A stretch of 64,000 bases of DNA from an uncultured Oscillospiraceae bacterium (GTDB lineage Bacteria > Bacillota > Clostridia > Oscillospirales > Oscillospiraceae): the NCBI GenBank assembly GCA_934613505.1, contig CAKTTB010000002.1, positions 62,001 to 126,000 of the forward strand, given 5' to 3'. This document shows, piece by piece, positions 1 through 9,043 of this stretch. The position numbers were made by a program, and so were the translations under genes. The notes beneath the pieces are model-generated. The model worked only from the letters and a program-made list of their open reading frames with translations, had not been told where the DNA came from and ran no database searches. Position 1 is the first letter of the stretch, and each line of letters opens with the position of its first letter.

Positions 1-1
1 C

Positions 2-142
2 GCCGCCGTCCTCGAAGAGGTCGCGTTCATGAACTTCCATTCCCTGCAGCTGAACCCGGCCCAGACGCGCATGCAGCAGGAGCTGTTGGACAAGCACTAC
101 CTCCGCAAACACGGCAAAAACGCCTATTACGGACAGGGCTGA
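2..142 (+). CDS. 3' end of an unidentified gene (partial)
   Basis: An open frame enters from the left edge and stops at TGA 140-142. The visible 46 residues end in a polar, basic tail (…KHGKNAYYGQG). I do not recognise the family from so short a piece. It stops 27 bases before the PucR-type regulator and lies on the same strand, so it may belong to the same catabolic locus. Codon use matches its neighbours, which supports real coding. Confidence 0.55.
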   Translation, partial: AAVLEEVAFMNFHSLQLNPAQTRMQQELLDKHYLRKHGKNAYYGQG

Positions 143-169
143 GCAGCTTGGATCAAGGACGGAGAAGCC

Positions 170-1759
170 ATGAGCGTTACAGTTGAAGATCTTCTGAGAC
201 TTCCTTCCCTGCGGCACGCGAAGGTCCTTGGCGGCGCAGGCGGCCTGCACAAGGTCGTCTCGTCCATTTCGGTGCTGGAATCCATCGACCCGAAGGTACT
301 GGTCAGCGAGGTGTTCCCAAAGGACACCTCCTACGGCAGTGAGATCGTCATCACCGGCTTTCTCAACTGCATTGATGATGTGGACTGCCAGTGCTCCAAT
401 CTCCTGCGGCTGGCGCAGGGCGGCGAGGTCGGACTGGTCCTGTATTATGTGGGCGTCTATCTGCCGAAGGTGGACAAGCGACTCATCGAGCTGGCTGACC
501 GGCTGGATTTTGTCCTCATCTGCATGCCGGAGGGGCAGCGCCATCTGCGCTACAGCGACCTCATTTCCGACGTGACCGAGTGCATTTTCCGCGACCGCGC
601 GGAATCGATCTCGCTGGTCTCGGATATTCTTGCGCGCATCTCCGCCGCGCCGCACCACCAGCAGACGGTCGGCACGGCGCTGCAGATGCTCTGCGCGGAG
701 CTGTCCTGCTCCGTGGTTTTGTGCGACGAAAAGCAGCAGATCCTGAATCTTGCGACCTGGCCCCGCGGGCTGGACGAAGCGGTCCGACAGGGCGTGGAGC
801 AGCTGCCGCCGCCCGACGGCAGAACGCAGCTGCCGTGCCCGTTCCTGAACGGTGCGGATCTCTACCGTCTGCCGATCCGCGCAGACCTTGCCCAGCCGCT
901 GCAGCTGCTGCTCATCAAGGACGGCGAGCCGCTCAGCCAGCCGCTTCTCGAGCAGGCGGCGGACGTGACGCGGATCTGCGTCAATATATGGGGCCGAGCG
1001 CACGGCGCGATTGCCATCCACGAGCTGCTGCGCGCGATTTTGCAGGATGAGCCGCTGAAAATGCGCAGGCTCGGCGAGATTTTCCACGTGGATATCCCCT
1101 CCATCCATGAGCTCTGGATGCTCTGCGGCGTGCAGAACGTGCAGCGCGTGTCCGACCGGCTGGAGCAGGATCTGGAGCTTGCGCGGCAGTGCGCCGATAC
1201 CGTTATCGGCGCCATATATGAAGACCAGCCCATCATGTGCCTGAGCACGCCGCACAGCCTGCGGGAGACGGAGTGGGTCCTGGAGGAGCTTCTGCGGCGG
1301 GCGGAGACGGTCAGCCCGGATGCGGTCGTCGTCCGCTGCAGCGCGCTGCGCACAACGACCGACTGCCGCCGCGCCTATCTTCTGACGCAGGAGACGCTGC
1401 CGGACGCCAGACGCATTTTCCCGCGCAAGCGGCTGTTTTTGCTCGGCGAGCTGGAGCTGGCCGCCGAATGCCGCAAGTGCATCGCGCAGGGCGAATCCGC
1501 CGCGGAGGAGCAGACGCTGTCGCTGTCCGTTCTCCAAACGGACAAAGAGGAGCTCGACCTGGCCGGGACGCTCTGCACGTTCCTGCTGGACGGCGAGCTG
1601 AGCGTCACACGCACGGCGGAGCTTCTATATCTGCATAAAAACACGGTAAAATACCGCCTGCAGCGGATATCCGACCTTCTTGGCTTCCGCCCGGGCAAAA
1701 TGCCGGAGTCCATGCAGCTCTACCGTAGCGCCGCCATCTACCGGCTGCTGCGATCATAA
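170..1759 (+). CDS. PucR-family transcriptional regulator
   Basis: A 529-residue protein with the PucR layout: an N-terminal PucR-type ligand domain (about residues 5-125, beginning VEDLLRLPSL), a middle GGDEF-like/linker region, and a C-terminal helix-turn-helix of the PucR/CdaR type (about 477-505, with the signature LHKNTVKYRLQRI). Members of this family activate purine, allantoin or sugar-acid catabolic genes in response to a small molecule. The ATG at 170 has a GGAG-type site just upstream. The gene is followed by a strong terminator and then by a permease, a DUF917 protein and a hydantoinase, which are the probable targets. The effector cannot be told from sequence. Confidence 0.9.
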   Translation: MSVTVEDLLRLPSLRHAKVLGGAGGLHKVVSSISVLESIDPKVLVSEVFPKDTSYGSEIVITGFLNCIDDVDCQCSNLLRLAQGGEVGLVLYYVGVYLPKVDKRLIELADRLDFVLICMPEGQRHLRYSDLISDVTECIFRDRAESISLVSDILARISAAPHHQQTVGTALQMLCAELSCSVVLCDEKQQILNLATWPRGLDEAVRQGVEQLPPPDGRTQLPCPFLNGADLYRLPIRADLAQPLQLLLIKDGEPLSQPLLEQAADVTRICVNIWGRAHGAIAIHELLRAILQDEPLKMRRLGEIFHVDIPSIHELWMLCGVQNVQRVSDRLEQDLELARQCADTVIGAIYEDQPIMCLSTPHSLRETEWVLEELLRRAETVSPDAVVVRCSALRTTTDCRRAYLLTQETLPDARRIFPRKRLFLLGELELAAECRKCIAQGESAAEEQTLSLSVLQTDKEELDLAGTLCTFLLDGELSVTRTAELLYLHKNTVKYRLQRISDLLGFRPGKMPESMQLYRSAAIYRLLRS

Positions 1760-1780
1760 GCGCTAATAGAAGCTATAAGC

Positions 1781-1828
1781 AAGGCTTTGTTCTTTGTCCC
1801 TTAGGACAAAGAACAAAGCCTTTTTTCT
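1781..1828 (+). terminator. Intrinsic terminator after the pucR-like gene
   Basis: A perfect 19-bp inverted repeat (1781-1799 with 1804-1822) encloses a 4-base loop and runs into a T tract at 1821-1826. It separates the regulator from the transport and hydantoinase genes, so those genes need their own promoter. Confidence 0.95.
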
Positions 1829-1841
1829 GCCCATTCGACAG

Positions 1842-1870
1842 TGCTCTTTTACCCAGCAGCATGGTATACT
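1842..1870 (+). promoter_or_regulatory. Candidate extended -10 promoter for the permease operon
   Basis: TGGTATACT at 1862-1870 fits an extended -10 element (TGnTATAAT). The -35 region 17 bases upstream is poor, as expected for a promoter that relies on the extended -10 or on an activator such as the adjacent PucR protein. It lies directly after the terminator and 58 bases before the permease start. Confidence 0.5.
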
Positions 1871-1927
1871 TTCGGCATTCTCCGGGGCGTCCCGGAGCGG
1901 TGTCCAAGAGAAAGAGGTGTTTTTTCC

Positions 1928-3250
1928 ATGAGTGAGAAACAGGGAAGCGGATTCCATATCGACGAATCCAAACGGCAGAGCTGGCTGTCCATCGCAGCCG
2001 TGTGGGCCGGCGGCATGATCTGCGTGCCATGCCTGATGATCGGCGGCGTTCTGGCCGGCGGCGGTCTGAGCCTTTCGCAGATGGTCTGGTCGATCCTGAT
2101 CGGCTACGGCATCATCTGCGCATATATGATCTTCATCGGCATGCAGGCGTGCGATACGGGCCTGCCCGTGTCCGTCATGGCCTCCGGCGCGCTGGGTGAA
2201 AAGGGCGCGCGCTACATCATCAGCATTCTGCTGGCGATCGCCTGCGTCGGATGGTTCGGCATTCAGTCGGCCACCTGCGGCAGCGCGTTTGCCAATATGA
2301 TCGCAAACATGCTCGGCACGGAAGCCTCGCCCGCGTTCGTGACCATCAGCTCCCTTGTCTGGGGCGTCATCATGCTCGTCACAGCCTGCGTCGGCTTCAA
2401 GGGCCTCAAGTGGCTCAACTACATTGCAGTCCCGCTGCTGGTTGTCGTGTGCCTCTACGGCCTGATCGCCGGTATCGTCAAGAATGACGGCGGCGCAGCC
2501 ATCGCAAACTATGCGCCGGAAGCTTCCGCCGGCATGGTGTTCGGCATTTCCATGGTCGTCGCGTCCTTCGCGCTCGGCGGCGTCATCTCCGCGGACTACT
2601 GCCGCTTTGCAAAGAGCCGCGGCGATGTGGTCAAGTCCTCCATCGTCGGCGTCATTCCCGCAGGCCTGTTCATGCTGCTGACCGGCGCTCTCATGAGCAT
2701 CGTCACCGGCCAGTATGATATCTCCACCATTCTGGCTTCCCTCGGCGTGCCGTTCATCGGCCTGATCGCGCTGGTGCTGGCCACGTGGACGACGAACGTC
2801 ACCAACGCCTATTCCGGCGGTCTTGCCCTGAGCAACCTCCTGGGCTTTGACGAGAGCAGGTTCAAGATCACCACGGCCATTGCCGGCGGTATCGGCACGC
2901 TGCTTGCAGCCTTCGGCCTTCTCAATGCGTTCCAGAGCTTTTTGTCTCTCATGTCCGCGCTCATCCCGCCGCTGGCCGGCGTTTTGATCGCGAGCTACTG
3001 GATCGTCGGCAGAGGCAGGAAGGAAAACTTCTCGATCCGTCCGGGCTTCTCGGCGGCAGGCGTCATTTCCTTCGTGGTCGGCGCGATCTTCGCCTGCATC
3101 ACGGGCGGCACGTTCGCTGCGTTCCCGGGTCTTGTGGCGGCGCTGCCGTTCCTCAACTGGCCGTTCTTTGTCGGCCCGGTCAACGGCATCGTGGTCTCCC
3201 TTGTCCTGTACGTGATCCTTGCAAAGGTCTTCCCAGCGAAAAAAGCGTAA
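1928..3250 (+). CDS. NCS1-family permease (cytosine/allantoin-type)
   Basis: A 440-residue polytopic membrane protein with about 12 hydrophobic segments, typical in length for the nucleobase:cation symporter-1 family (CodB-like). The reading frame is open further upstream, but ATG 1928 is chosen because a GAGGTG ribosome site lies about 9 bases before it and the N-terminus (MSEKQGSG…) resembles the cytosolic tail of CodB-type proteins. Such proteins import cytosine, allantoin, hydantoins or related bases with H+ or Na+. Together with the downstream DUF917 and hydantoinase genes, a hydantoin, purine or pyrimidine breakdown intermediate is the likely cargo; the exact substrate is inferred. Confidence 0.85.
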   Translation: MSEKQGSGFHIDESKRQSWLSIAAVWAGGMICVPCLMIGGVLAGGGLSLSQMVWSILIGYGIICAYMIFIGMQACDTGLPVSVMASGALGEKGARYIISILLAIACVGWFGIQSATCGSAFANMIANMLGTEASPAFVTISSLVWGVIMLVTACVGFKGLKWLNYIAVPLLVVVCLYGLIAGIVKNDGGAAIANYAPEASAGMVFGISMVVASFALGGVISADYCRFAKSRGDVVKSSIVGVIPAGLFMLLTGALMSIVTGQYDISTILASLGVPFIGLIALVLATWTTNVTNAYSGGLALSNLLGFDESRFKITTAIAGGIGTLLAAFGLLNAFQSFLSLMSALIPPLAGVLIASYWIVGRGRKENFSIRPGFSAAGVISFVVGAIFACITGGTFAAFPGLVAALPFLNWPFFVGPVNGIVVSLVLYVILAKVFPAKKA

Positions 3251-3259
3251 TATTGCAGC

Positions 3260-3288
3260 CTGGGGAATGGGTTTTGCTCATTCCCCAG
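3260..3288 (+). other. Intercistronic hairpin
   Basis: A 10-bp perfect stem (3260-3269 with 3279-3288, CTGGGGAATG arms) with a 9-base loop lies between the permease and the DUF917 gene. It has no T tract, so it looks like an mRNA-stability or processing element rather than a full terminator. Confidence 0.6.
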
Positions 3289-3316
3289 CAAGTCTAAGAA
3301 AATAAGGAGTATTGTC

Positions 3317-4408
3317 ATGCGTAAAATCGGTATCCCTGAGATCGAAGATATCGCGACCGGCGCAGCGCTTCTCGGTGCAGGCGGCGGCGGCGACCCGTAT
3401 GTCGGAAAGCTTGTTGCCATCGGCGCTGTGCAGGCGTGCGGCCCGGTGACGCTTCTGGACCCGGAGGAGGTCCCGGACGACGCGCTGGTCATCCCCATCG
3501 CCATGATGGGCGCGCCGACCGTTCTGGCCGAGAAGGCCATCGGCGGCACGGAATATCAGAAGCTCTATGACATGGTCTCGAGCTTCTTCGGCAAAAAGAT
3601 CTATGCCTTCATGCCCATTGAGGCCGGCGGTGTCAATTCCATGCTGCCCATCGCCGCAGCGGCGCGCCTCGGCCTGCCGCTCGTCGACGTTGACGGCATG
3701 GGCCGCGCGTTCCCGGAGCTGCAGATGGTCACGTTCACCATCGGCGGCATGCAGGCGACCCCGATGGCCCTGACGGATGAAAAGGGCAATAGCTGCATCT
3801 TTGAGACGATCACGAACAAGTGGACGGAGGAGCTGGCCCGCGCTGTCACGATGAGCTGCGGCGCGTCGGTGTCCGTCTCGCTCTATCCGATGTCCGGCAA
3901 ACAGATGAAGGAATACGGCGTGCACGGCATCGTCACCCGCAGCGAAAAGCTGGGCAAGGCCATCCGTACCGTCAAGGACTGCGGCGACCGCACGCCGGAG
4001 GAGCATTTCCTTGAGTTTGCCGAGGGCTTCAAGCTCTTCAAGGGCAAAATTGCCGATGTCCTGCGCGAGACGCGCAGCGGCTTCAACTTCGGCAAGGTCG
4101 TGCTGGACGGCATCGGCGAGGACAAGGGAAGCAGCGCCTATGTCGAGTTCCAGAACGAGAACCTGACGGCCACCGTCGACGGCGAGATCCTCGCCACCAC
4201 GCCGGATCTTATCTGCCTGGTCGACACGGAGACCTTCATCCCCGTCACGACCGACGCCCTCAAATACGGCAAGCGCGTCATGGTCGTCGGTCTCAAGTGC
4301 TTCCATCTGTGGCGCACGCAGGCCGGTCTGGAACTGGTCGGCCCGCGGTACTTTGGCGTTGATACGGACTACATTCCGCTCGAAGAGCGCTGCAAGGGAG
4401 GGCATTGA
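3317..4408 (+). CDS. DUF917 family protein (S-methyl-thiohydantoin desulfurase-like)
   Basis: A 363-residue protein that matches the DUF917 family over its whole length, with the glycine-rich stretch LLGAGGGGDPY near residue 18 that marks the family. Pfam links this domain to S-methyl thiohydantoin desulfurase, and family members are regularly encoded beside hydantoinase/oxoprolinase proteins, as here. The gene overlaps or abuts the next gene, which suggests translational coupling and a shared complex. The enzyme is probably cytosolic; the substrate is unknown. Confidence 0.85.
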   Translation: MRKIGIPEIEDIATGAALLGAGGGGDPYVGKLVAIGAVQACGPVTLLDPEEVPDDALVIPIAMMGAPTVLAEKAIGGTEYQKLYDMVSSFFGKKIYAFMPIEAGGVNSMLPIAAAARLGLPLVDVDGMGRAFPELQMVTFTIGGMQATPMALTDEKGNSCIFETITNKWTEELARAVTMSCGASVSVSLYPMSGKQMKEYGVHGIVTRSEKLGKAIRTVKDCGDRTPEEHFLEFAEGFKLFKGKIADVLRETRSGFNFGKVVLDGIGEDKGSSAYVEFQNENLTATVDGEILATTPDLICLVDTETFIPVTTDALKYGKRVMVVGLKCFHLWRTQAGLELVGPRYFGVDTDYIPLEERCKGGH

Positions 4409-4410
4409 GC

Positions 4411-5967
4411 ATGTATAAGCTTGGAATCGACGTCGGCGGCACGAATACCGACGCTGTATTGATCGACGAGACCCGCGCCGTGGTCGCGGATATCAAATAT
4501 CCGACCTCTGCGGATATCTACGACGGAATTTTGGGCGCTGTGCGCAAGGTGCTGGAGGTCTCCGGTGTGGACCGCACGCAGATCCGGCAGGCCATGCTCG
4601 GCACGACCCAGTGCACGAACGCCATCGTCGAGCGCAAGAACCTTGCCCCCATCGGCATCCTGCGCATCGGCGCGCCCGCCACGACGGGCATCCGCCCCAT
4701 GGTCGACTGGGCAGAGGACATCAAAAAGATCGCGGTCGGCAGCGTCATTGTCGGCGGCGGCTTTGAGTACGACGGCAAGGAGCTTGCACCGTTCGATGAG
4801 GCCGCGGCCCGTGCGTTCTTTGAAGAGATGAAGCAGAAGAACGTCCGCTCCATCGCGATCTCCTGCGTGTTCTCCACGGTCCGGAACGACCATGAGCTTG
4901 CCGCGGCAAAGCTCTGCCGCGAGGTCATGGGCGAGGATGTGCATATCTCCGTTTCCAGCGAGATCGGCTCCATGGGCCTCATCGAGCGTGAAAATGCCAC
5001 GATCCTGAACGCGGCGCTGTGGCAGGTCGCCGAGCGCTTCACCGAGGGCTTTGCAAAGAGCCTGCGCGACGAGGGCATCACGAACGCGGACGTCTATCTC
5101 AGCCAGAACGACGGCACGCTCATGACCATGGAGCATGCCCGCCGCTATCCGATCCTGACCATCGCCTGCGGCCCGACGAACTCCATCCGCGGCGCGAGCT
5201 ATCTGTCGCAGCTGAAGGACGCGATCGTCGTCGACGTCGGCGGCACGACGACCGATCTCGGCGTCATCCAGAACGGCTTCCCGCGCGAGTCGAGCGTGGC
5301 CGTCACCATCGGCGGCGTGCGCACGAACTTCCGCATGCCGGACGTCATCTCCATCGGTCTTGGCGGCGGCTCCATCGTCCGCGTCCGCGAGGACGGCTCC
5401 GTGACCGTCGGCCCGGACAGCGTCGGCTATGAGATCACAAAGAAGGCGCTCGTCTTCGGCGGCGACGTCATGACCGCGACCGACATCGCCGTCCGTCTCG
5501 GCATGGTCGAGCTTGGCGACGCGTCCAGAGCGGCGTCCATCCCGCAGGACGTGGCCAAGAAGGCCATGGACGCGATCCGCATGCTGGTCGAGGACTCTGT
5601 GGACGCGATGAAGGTCTCGAACGCGGACGTCGACCTCATTCTGGTCGGCGGCGGCTCGATCATCCTGCCGGAGAAAATCTCCGGCGCGGCGACGGTCCTG
5701 AAGCCCGCGCACTTTGGCTGCGCGAACGCCATCGGCTCCGCCATTTCCAAGGTAAGCGGCACGTACGAAAAGCTTATGAGCTACGACGAGCTGCCGCGTG
5801 AGCAGTCGCTGGAAAAGGCAAAGCAGGAGGCCATCGCGCTGGCCGTCGAGGCCGGCGCTGTAGAATCGTCCGTCGAGATCATCGAGATGGAGGACGTGCC
5901 TCTGGCCTATTACCCGGGCAACACCAACCGCGTCAAGATCAAGGCCGCGGGCGACCTGCGCGCCTGA
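4411..5967 (+). CDS. Hydantoinase/oxoprolinase family protein (N-methylhydantoinase A-like)
   Basis: A 518-residue ASKHA-fold protein. The first nucleotide-binding loop is at residues 6-16 (IDVGGTNTDAV) and a second phosphate loop is near D275 (VVDVGGTTTDLG), as in the ATP-dependent hydantoinase A/oxoprolinase family that opens cyclic amides. ATG 4411 is preferred over TTG 4405 because the GGGAGGG ribosome site at 4396-4402 is then correctly spaced (8 bases). It starts 2 bases after the DUF917 stop codon. At about 520 residues it is the short, HyuA-type form without the B subunit. Confidence 0.88.
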   Translation: MYKLGIDVGGTNTDAVLIDETRAVVADIKYPTSADIYDGILGAVRKVLEVSGVDRTQIRQAMLGTTQCTNAIVERKNLAPIGILRIGAPATTGIRPMVDWAEDIKKIAVGSVIVGGGFEYDGKELAPFDEAAARAFFEEMKQKNVRSIAISCVFSTVRNDHELAAAKLCREVMGEDVHISVSSEIGSMGLIERENATILNAALWQVAERFTEGFAKSLRDEGITNADVYLSQNDGTLMTMEHARRYPILTIACGPTNSIRGASYLSQLKDAIVVDVGGTTTDLGVIQNGFPRESSVAVTIGGVRTNFRMPDVISIGLGGGSIVRVREDGSVTVGPDSVGYEITKKALVFGGDVMTATDIAVRLGMVELGDASRAASIPQDVAKKAMDAIRMLVEDSVDAMKVSNADVDLILVGGGSIILPEKISGAATVLKPAHFGCANAIGSAISKVSGTYEKLMSYDELPREQSLEKAKQEAIALAVEAGAVESSVEIIEMEDVPLAYYPGNTNRVKIKAAGDLRA

Positions 5968-5990
5968 GCCGCATTTCATACAGCATAACA

Positions 5991-6022
5991 AATCTCCCGG
6001 CTGGTGAAGCAGCCGGGAGATT
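5991..6022. terminator. Bidirectional terminator between convergent genes
   Basis: A 12-bp perfect stem (5991-6002 with 6011-6022) with an 8-base loop lies between the hydantoinase stop and the MATE stop on the other strand. A/T-rich bases flank both sides, so it can serve both transcripts. Confidence 0.8.
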
Positions 6023-6025
6023 CCT

Positions 6026-7360
6026 TTATGTATCCGTGAGCAGTGCAGTGCGGCGGCGCAGATAAAAGCCGAAGCCGAATGCGTCGGCCAGCGCCCAGCC
6101 GACTGGGATGGCGAGCCAGATGCCGACCTCGCCGACCGGCTCCGCCAGAAGATATGCCAGTGCCACGCGCGTGCCGAGCGAGATGACGGTCAGCACGACC
6201 GACATGCCCGGCCGCTTGACGGCGCGGTAGAACCCGTAGAGCAGGAACAGCCAGCCGATACCGATGTAGCACGCGCCCTCGATGCGCAGATACCGCACGC
6301 CCGCGGCCAGCACCTGCGTCTCACCGGCCTGCACGAAGATCCGCATGAGCGGCTCCGCGAACGCGAAGACGAGCGCGGAGATCACGATGCAGAAGACAGC
6401 GCTGAGCGTGACGGCCTGCCGGAAGCCACGGCGCAGGCGGTCGGTAAGCTTCGCGCCGTAGTTCTGCGCGATGAAGGTCGAAAAGGCGTTGCCAAAGTCC
6501 TGCACAGGCAGGTAGGCGAACGAGTCGATCTTGACGGCCGCGGCGAACGCGGCCATGGTGATCGCGCCGAAGCTGTCCACCAGCCGCTGAATGAGCAGAA
6601 TGCCGAAGTTCATGGATGACTGCTGCGCGCACGTCAGAAGCGACATATCGAGAATTTCGCGGAGAACTGCGCTGTCAAAGTGCATCTCTGCCCGTCCCGG
6701 CAGCAGCTCGCGGCAGCGCAGCGCCGTATAGGCCGGAAGACCGACGCCGGAAAAGACCTGCGCGATGACCGTCGCTGCCGCCGCGCCGGCAATGCCCCAG
6801 TGAAATACCAGCACGAACAGAAGATCCAGCCCGATGTTCCCAAGCGCCGACACGCCCAGAAACCAGAGAGGCGCGACCGAGTTTCCCGCTGCCCGGAGCA
6901 GACACGCGAAGAAATTATAGCTCGCCGTGGCGAGCAGCCCCGCGAAGATAATGACCAGATATTCCCGCATCTGTCCATACAGCTCCTGCGGGATCTGCAG
7001 AAACCGCAGAATGGAGTCCAGCAGCAAATAGATGGCCGTGTTCAGAACGAGCGTCACAAGAAGGATCAGCCCGCCCGCGTGAAAGACCGCGCTGCGGAGC
7101 CTGCCTTTCTGCTTTCTGCCCAGTTCAATGGAAAACAGTGCGCCCGCGCCCATGGAAAGACCCAGCAGGATGGACGTCAGAAACGTCATGAGCGTATAGG
7201 CCGAGCCGACGGCGGCCAGCGCGTTTTTGCCCAGCGCCTGTCCGACGATGAGCGTGTCGGCGATATTATACAGCTGCTGCAGAAGATTGCCTGCGATCAT
7301 CGGCAGCGCAAACAGCAGAAGCCCCTTTGTAATGCTTCCTTTGGTCAGATCCCGGTACAT
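6026..7360 (-). CDS. MATE-family multidrug/cation exporter
   Basis: A 444-residue polytopic protein with the MATE layout of two six-helix halves. The N-terminus (MYRDLTKGSITKGLLLFALPM) and the internal motif IADTLIVGQALG are typical of NorM/DinF-like clostridial MATE proteins, which export cationic drugs or metabolites using Na+ or H+. The frame extends 24 codons further upstream, but the ATG at 7360 has a GAGGG site at good distance and begins the conserved N-terminus. It stands alone between terminators, so it is probably monocistronic. Substrate not predictable. Confidence 0.88.
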   Translation of the reverse strand: MYRDLTKGSITKGLLLFALPMIAGNLLQQLYNIADTLIVGQALGKNALAAVGSAYTLMTFLTSILLGLSMGAGALFSIELGRKQKGRLRSAVFHAGGLILLVTLVLNTAIYLLLDSILRFLQIPQELYGQMREYLVIIFAGLLATASYNFFACLLRAAGNSVAPLWFLGVSALGNIGLDLLFVLVFHWGIAGAAAATVIAQVFSGVGLPAYTALRCRELLPGRAEMHFDSAVLREILDMSLLTCAQQSSMNFGILLIQRLVDSFGAITMAAFAAAVKIDSFAYLPVQDFGNAFSTFIAQNYGAKLTDRLRRGFRQAVTLSAVFCIVISALVFAFAEPLMRIFVQAGETQVLAAGVRYLRIEGACYIGIGWLFLLYGFYRAVKRPGMSVVLTVISLGTRVALAYLLAEPVGEVGIWLAIPVGWALADAFGFGFYLRRRTALLTDT

Positions 7361-7410
7361 GATGCCCTCGCACAAAAGTAATAACAGCATTATTATAGGG
7401 ATCCGCCCGC

Positions 7411-7445
7411 CAAAAAGCAAGCAGCAGCGCAATGTGCGCTGCTGC
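7411..7445 (-). terminator. Terminator of the symporter gene
   Basis: On the minus strand an 11-bp stem (7435-7445 with 7421-7431) with a 3-base loop is followed by a T-rich run (AAAAA on the plus strand at 7412-7416). It sits immediately after the stop of the minus-strand symporter gene. Confidence 0.85.
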
Positions 7446-7451
7446 CTGAAG

Positions 7452-8843
7452 TTACGACAGGATCCCCGTTGATTGCAGGAAGAGGATGAGCATCAGAACG
7501 GGTGCAATATAGCGGATCATGATGATGTACATCTTTTTCCGGCGGAAGCTCTCGCCGTTGCGCTCCATCTCGCCGATGACGAACTGCGGCGTTTTGACCC
7601 AGCCGATCAGGATCGTGGACAGAAGCGCGATGAGCGGCATCATGACGCTGTTGCTGATGTAGTCCATGATGTCCAGCAGCTGCGCGGCGGAGCCGTTCGG
7701 CAGCTGCACCTCAAAATAGAACACGCTGTAGCCCAGCGCGATCACAGCCGATGCGGCAAGATAGATGACCGACAGGACGAGAACGGCCTTTTTGCGGCTG
7801 ACGTGGAAGATCTCCACACAGTTTGCCGTGATCGATTCCAGCACGGAGATGCAGGAGGTGAGCGTTGCGAAGATCGCCGTGAAGAAGAACAGCGCGCCGA
7901 CGACCGTCCCGGCCTTGCCCATGGCCGCGAAGACCTTCGGCAGCGAGACGAACATCAGGCTGGGGCCGGCGCTCATGCCGTCGGTGCCGGAAAAGACAAA
8001 GACAGCCGGGATGATCATGACGCCCGCCAGCAGGGCGACGCCGGTGTCAAAGAACTCAATCTGGTTGACGGCCTTGTTGAGGTTGACCTCCGGCTTGACG
8101 TAGGAGCCGTAGGTGATCATAATGCCCATCGAGACGCTGAGCGAGAAGAACAGCTGGCTCATGGCGTCGAGCAGGATCTGCAGGAACCGCCCGACGGTCA
8201 ACCCCTCGATGTGCGGCGTAATATAATAGAAAAAGCCCTGCATGCCCGTGCGGGTCTGCCCGGCGGCGTCTGTTGATTTAAGCGTCAGCGAATAGACCGC
8301 GATCACGACGACCAGCACGAGCAGGACCGGCATCATGAACCGCGAGACCTTTTCAATGCCGCTCTCCACGCCGTTATAGACAATGAGGGCCGTCACGGCC
8401 ATAAATAAAAGCGCAAAAATGACAGGCGCGACGGGGGAGGTGATGAAGTCCATAAAGGAATTGTCCTGTGCGGCGGCTTCGGCCTGCCCGGTCAGATAGA
8501 CCACGGCGTATTTTGTGATCCAGCCGCCGATGACGGCGTAATACGTCATGATGAGCACGGGGACGAGGAAGGTCAGGATACCGAGAAACTTCCACTTCGG
8601 GTGCATCTCGGCATACGCGCCGATGGCGCTTTTCTGCGTCCTGCGGCCGATGGCGATATCGGAGGTCAGAAGCGTAAAGCCAAACGTCAGCACGAGCGCG
8701 AGATAGACGAGGAGGAACAGCCCGCCGCCGTCCTTGGCGGCCAGATACGGGAACCGCCACAGATTCCCGACGCCGACGGCGCTGCCGGCCGCGGCCAGAA
8801 CGAAGCCGATCTGGCCGGAAAAATGATTCGATTTCTTTTCCAT
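7452..8843 (-). CDS. Sodium-dependent NSS-family (LeuT/Tyt1-like) transporter
   Basis: A 463-residue membrane protein with the hallmark first helix of the neurotransmitter:sodium symporter family (GFVLAAAGSAVGVGNLWRFP, residues 13-32), which carries the unwound Na+/substrate site. Length and about 11-12 predicted helices match the bacterial LeuT/Tyt1 group, which imports amino acids such as tyrosine, leucine or tryptophan with Na+. The ATG at 8843 has an AGAGGT ribosome site. A promoter-like pair lies upstream on the minus strand. It is divergent from yedF. Confidence 0.9.
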   Translation of the reverse strand: MEKKSNHFSGQIGFVLAAAGSAVGVGNLWRFPYLAAKDGGGLFLLVYLALVLTFGFTLLTSDIAIGRRTQKSAIGAYAEMHPKWKFLGILTFLVPVLIMTYYAVIGGWITKYAVVYLTGQAEAAAQDNSFMDFITSPVAPVIFALLFMAVTALIVYNGVESGIEKVSRFMMPVLLVLVVVIAVYSLTLKSTDAAGQTRTGMQGFFYYITPHIEGLTVGRFLQILLDAMSQLFFSLSVSMGIMITYGSYVKPEVNLNKAVNQIEFFDTGVALLAGVMIIPAVFVFSGTDGMSAGPSLMFVSLPKVFAAMGKAGTVVGALFFFTAIFATLTSCISVLESITANCVEIFHVSRKKAVLVLSVIYLAASAVIALGYSVFYFEVQLPNGSAAQLLDIMDYISNSVMMPLIALLSTILIGWVKTPQFVIGEMERNGESFRRKKMYIIMIRYIAPVLMLILFLQSTGILS

Positions 8844-8885
8844 TTGTGATACCTCTCTTTGCGCTGCAGGATGCAGCCGAGGCTG

Positions 8886-8914
8886 AGCATATTACACGGG
8901 AATGCATAAGTAAA
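8886..8914 (-). promoter_or_regulatory. Candidate promoter of the NSS transporter gene
   Basis: On the minus strand TTTACT (8914-8909) and TATGCT (8891-8886) are spaced by 17 bases, 43 bases before the start codon. A 12-bp perfect palindrome, CTGTATATACAG (8916-8927), abuts the -35 box and may be an operator. Confidence 0.45.
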
Positions 8915-8979
8915 CCTGTATATACAGAAAACTGGATATTATAAAGGAAGAAGTGAATAAAAATGCTGCCGGGAAGCAC

Positions 8980-9008
8980 TTGACGAACCGAACCGGAACG
9001 GCTATCAT
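8980..9008 (+). promoter_or_regulatory. Promoter of yedF
   Basis: TTGACG (8980-8985) and TATCAT (9003-9008) are separated by exactly 17 bases, close to the sigma-A consensus, 36 bases before the yedF start. Confidence 0.8.
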
Positions 9009-9043
9009 AAAAAGCGTAATATTTTTCCGAGGAGGACGGTTTT

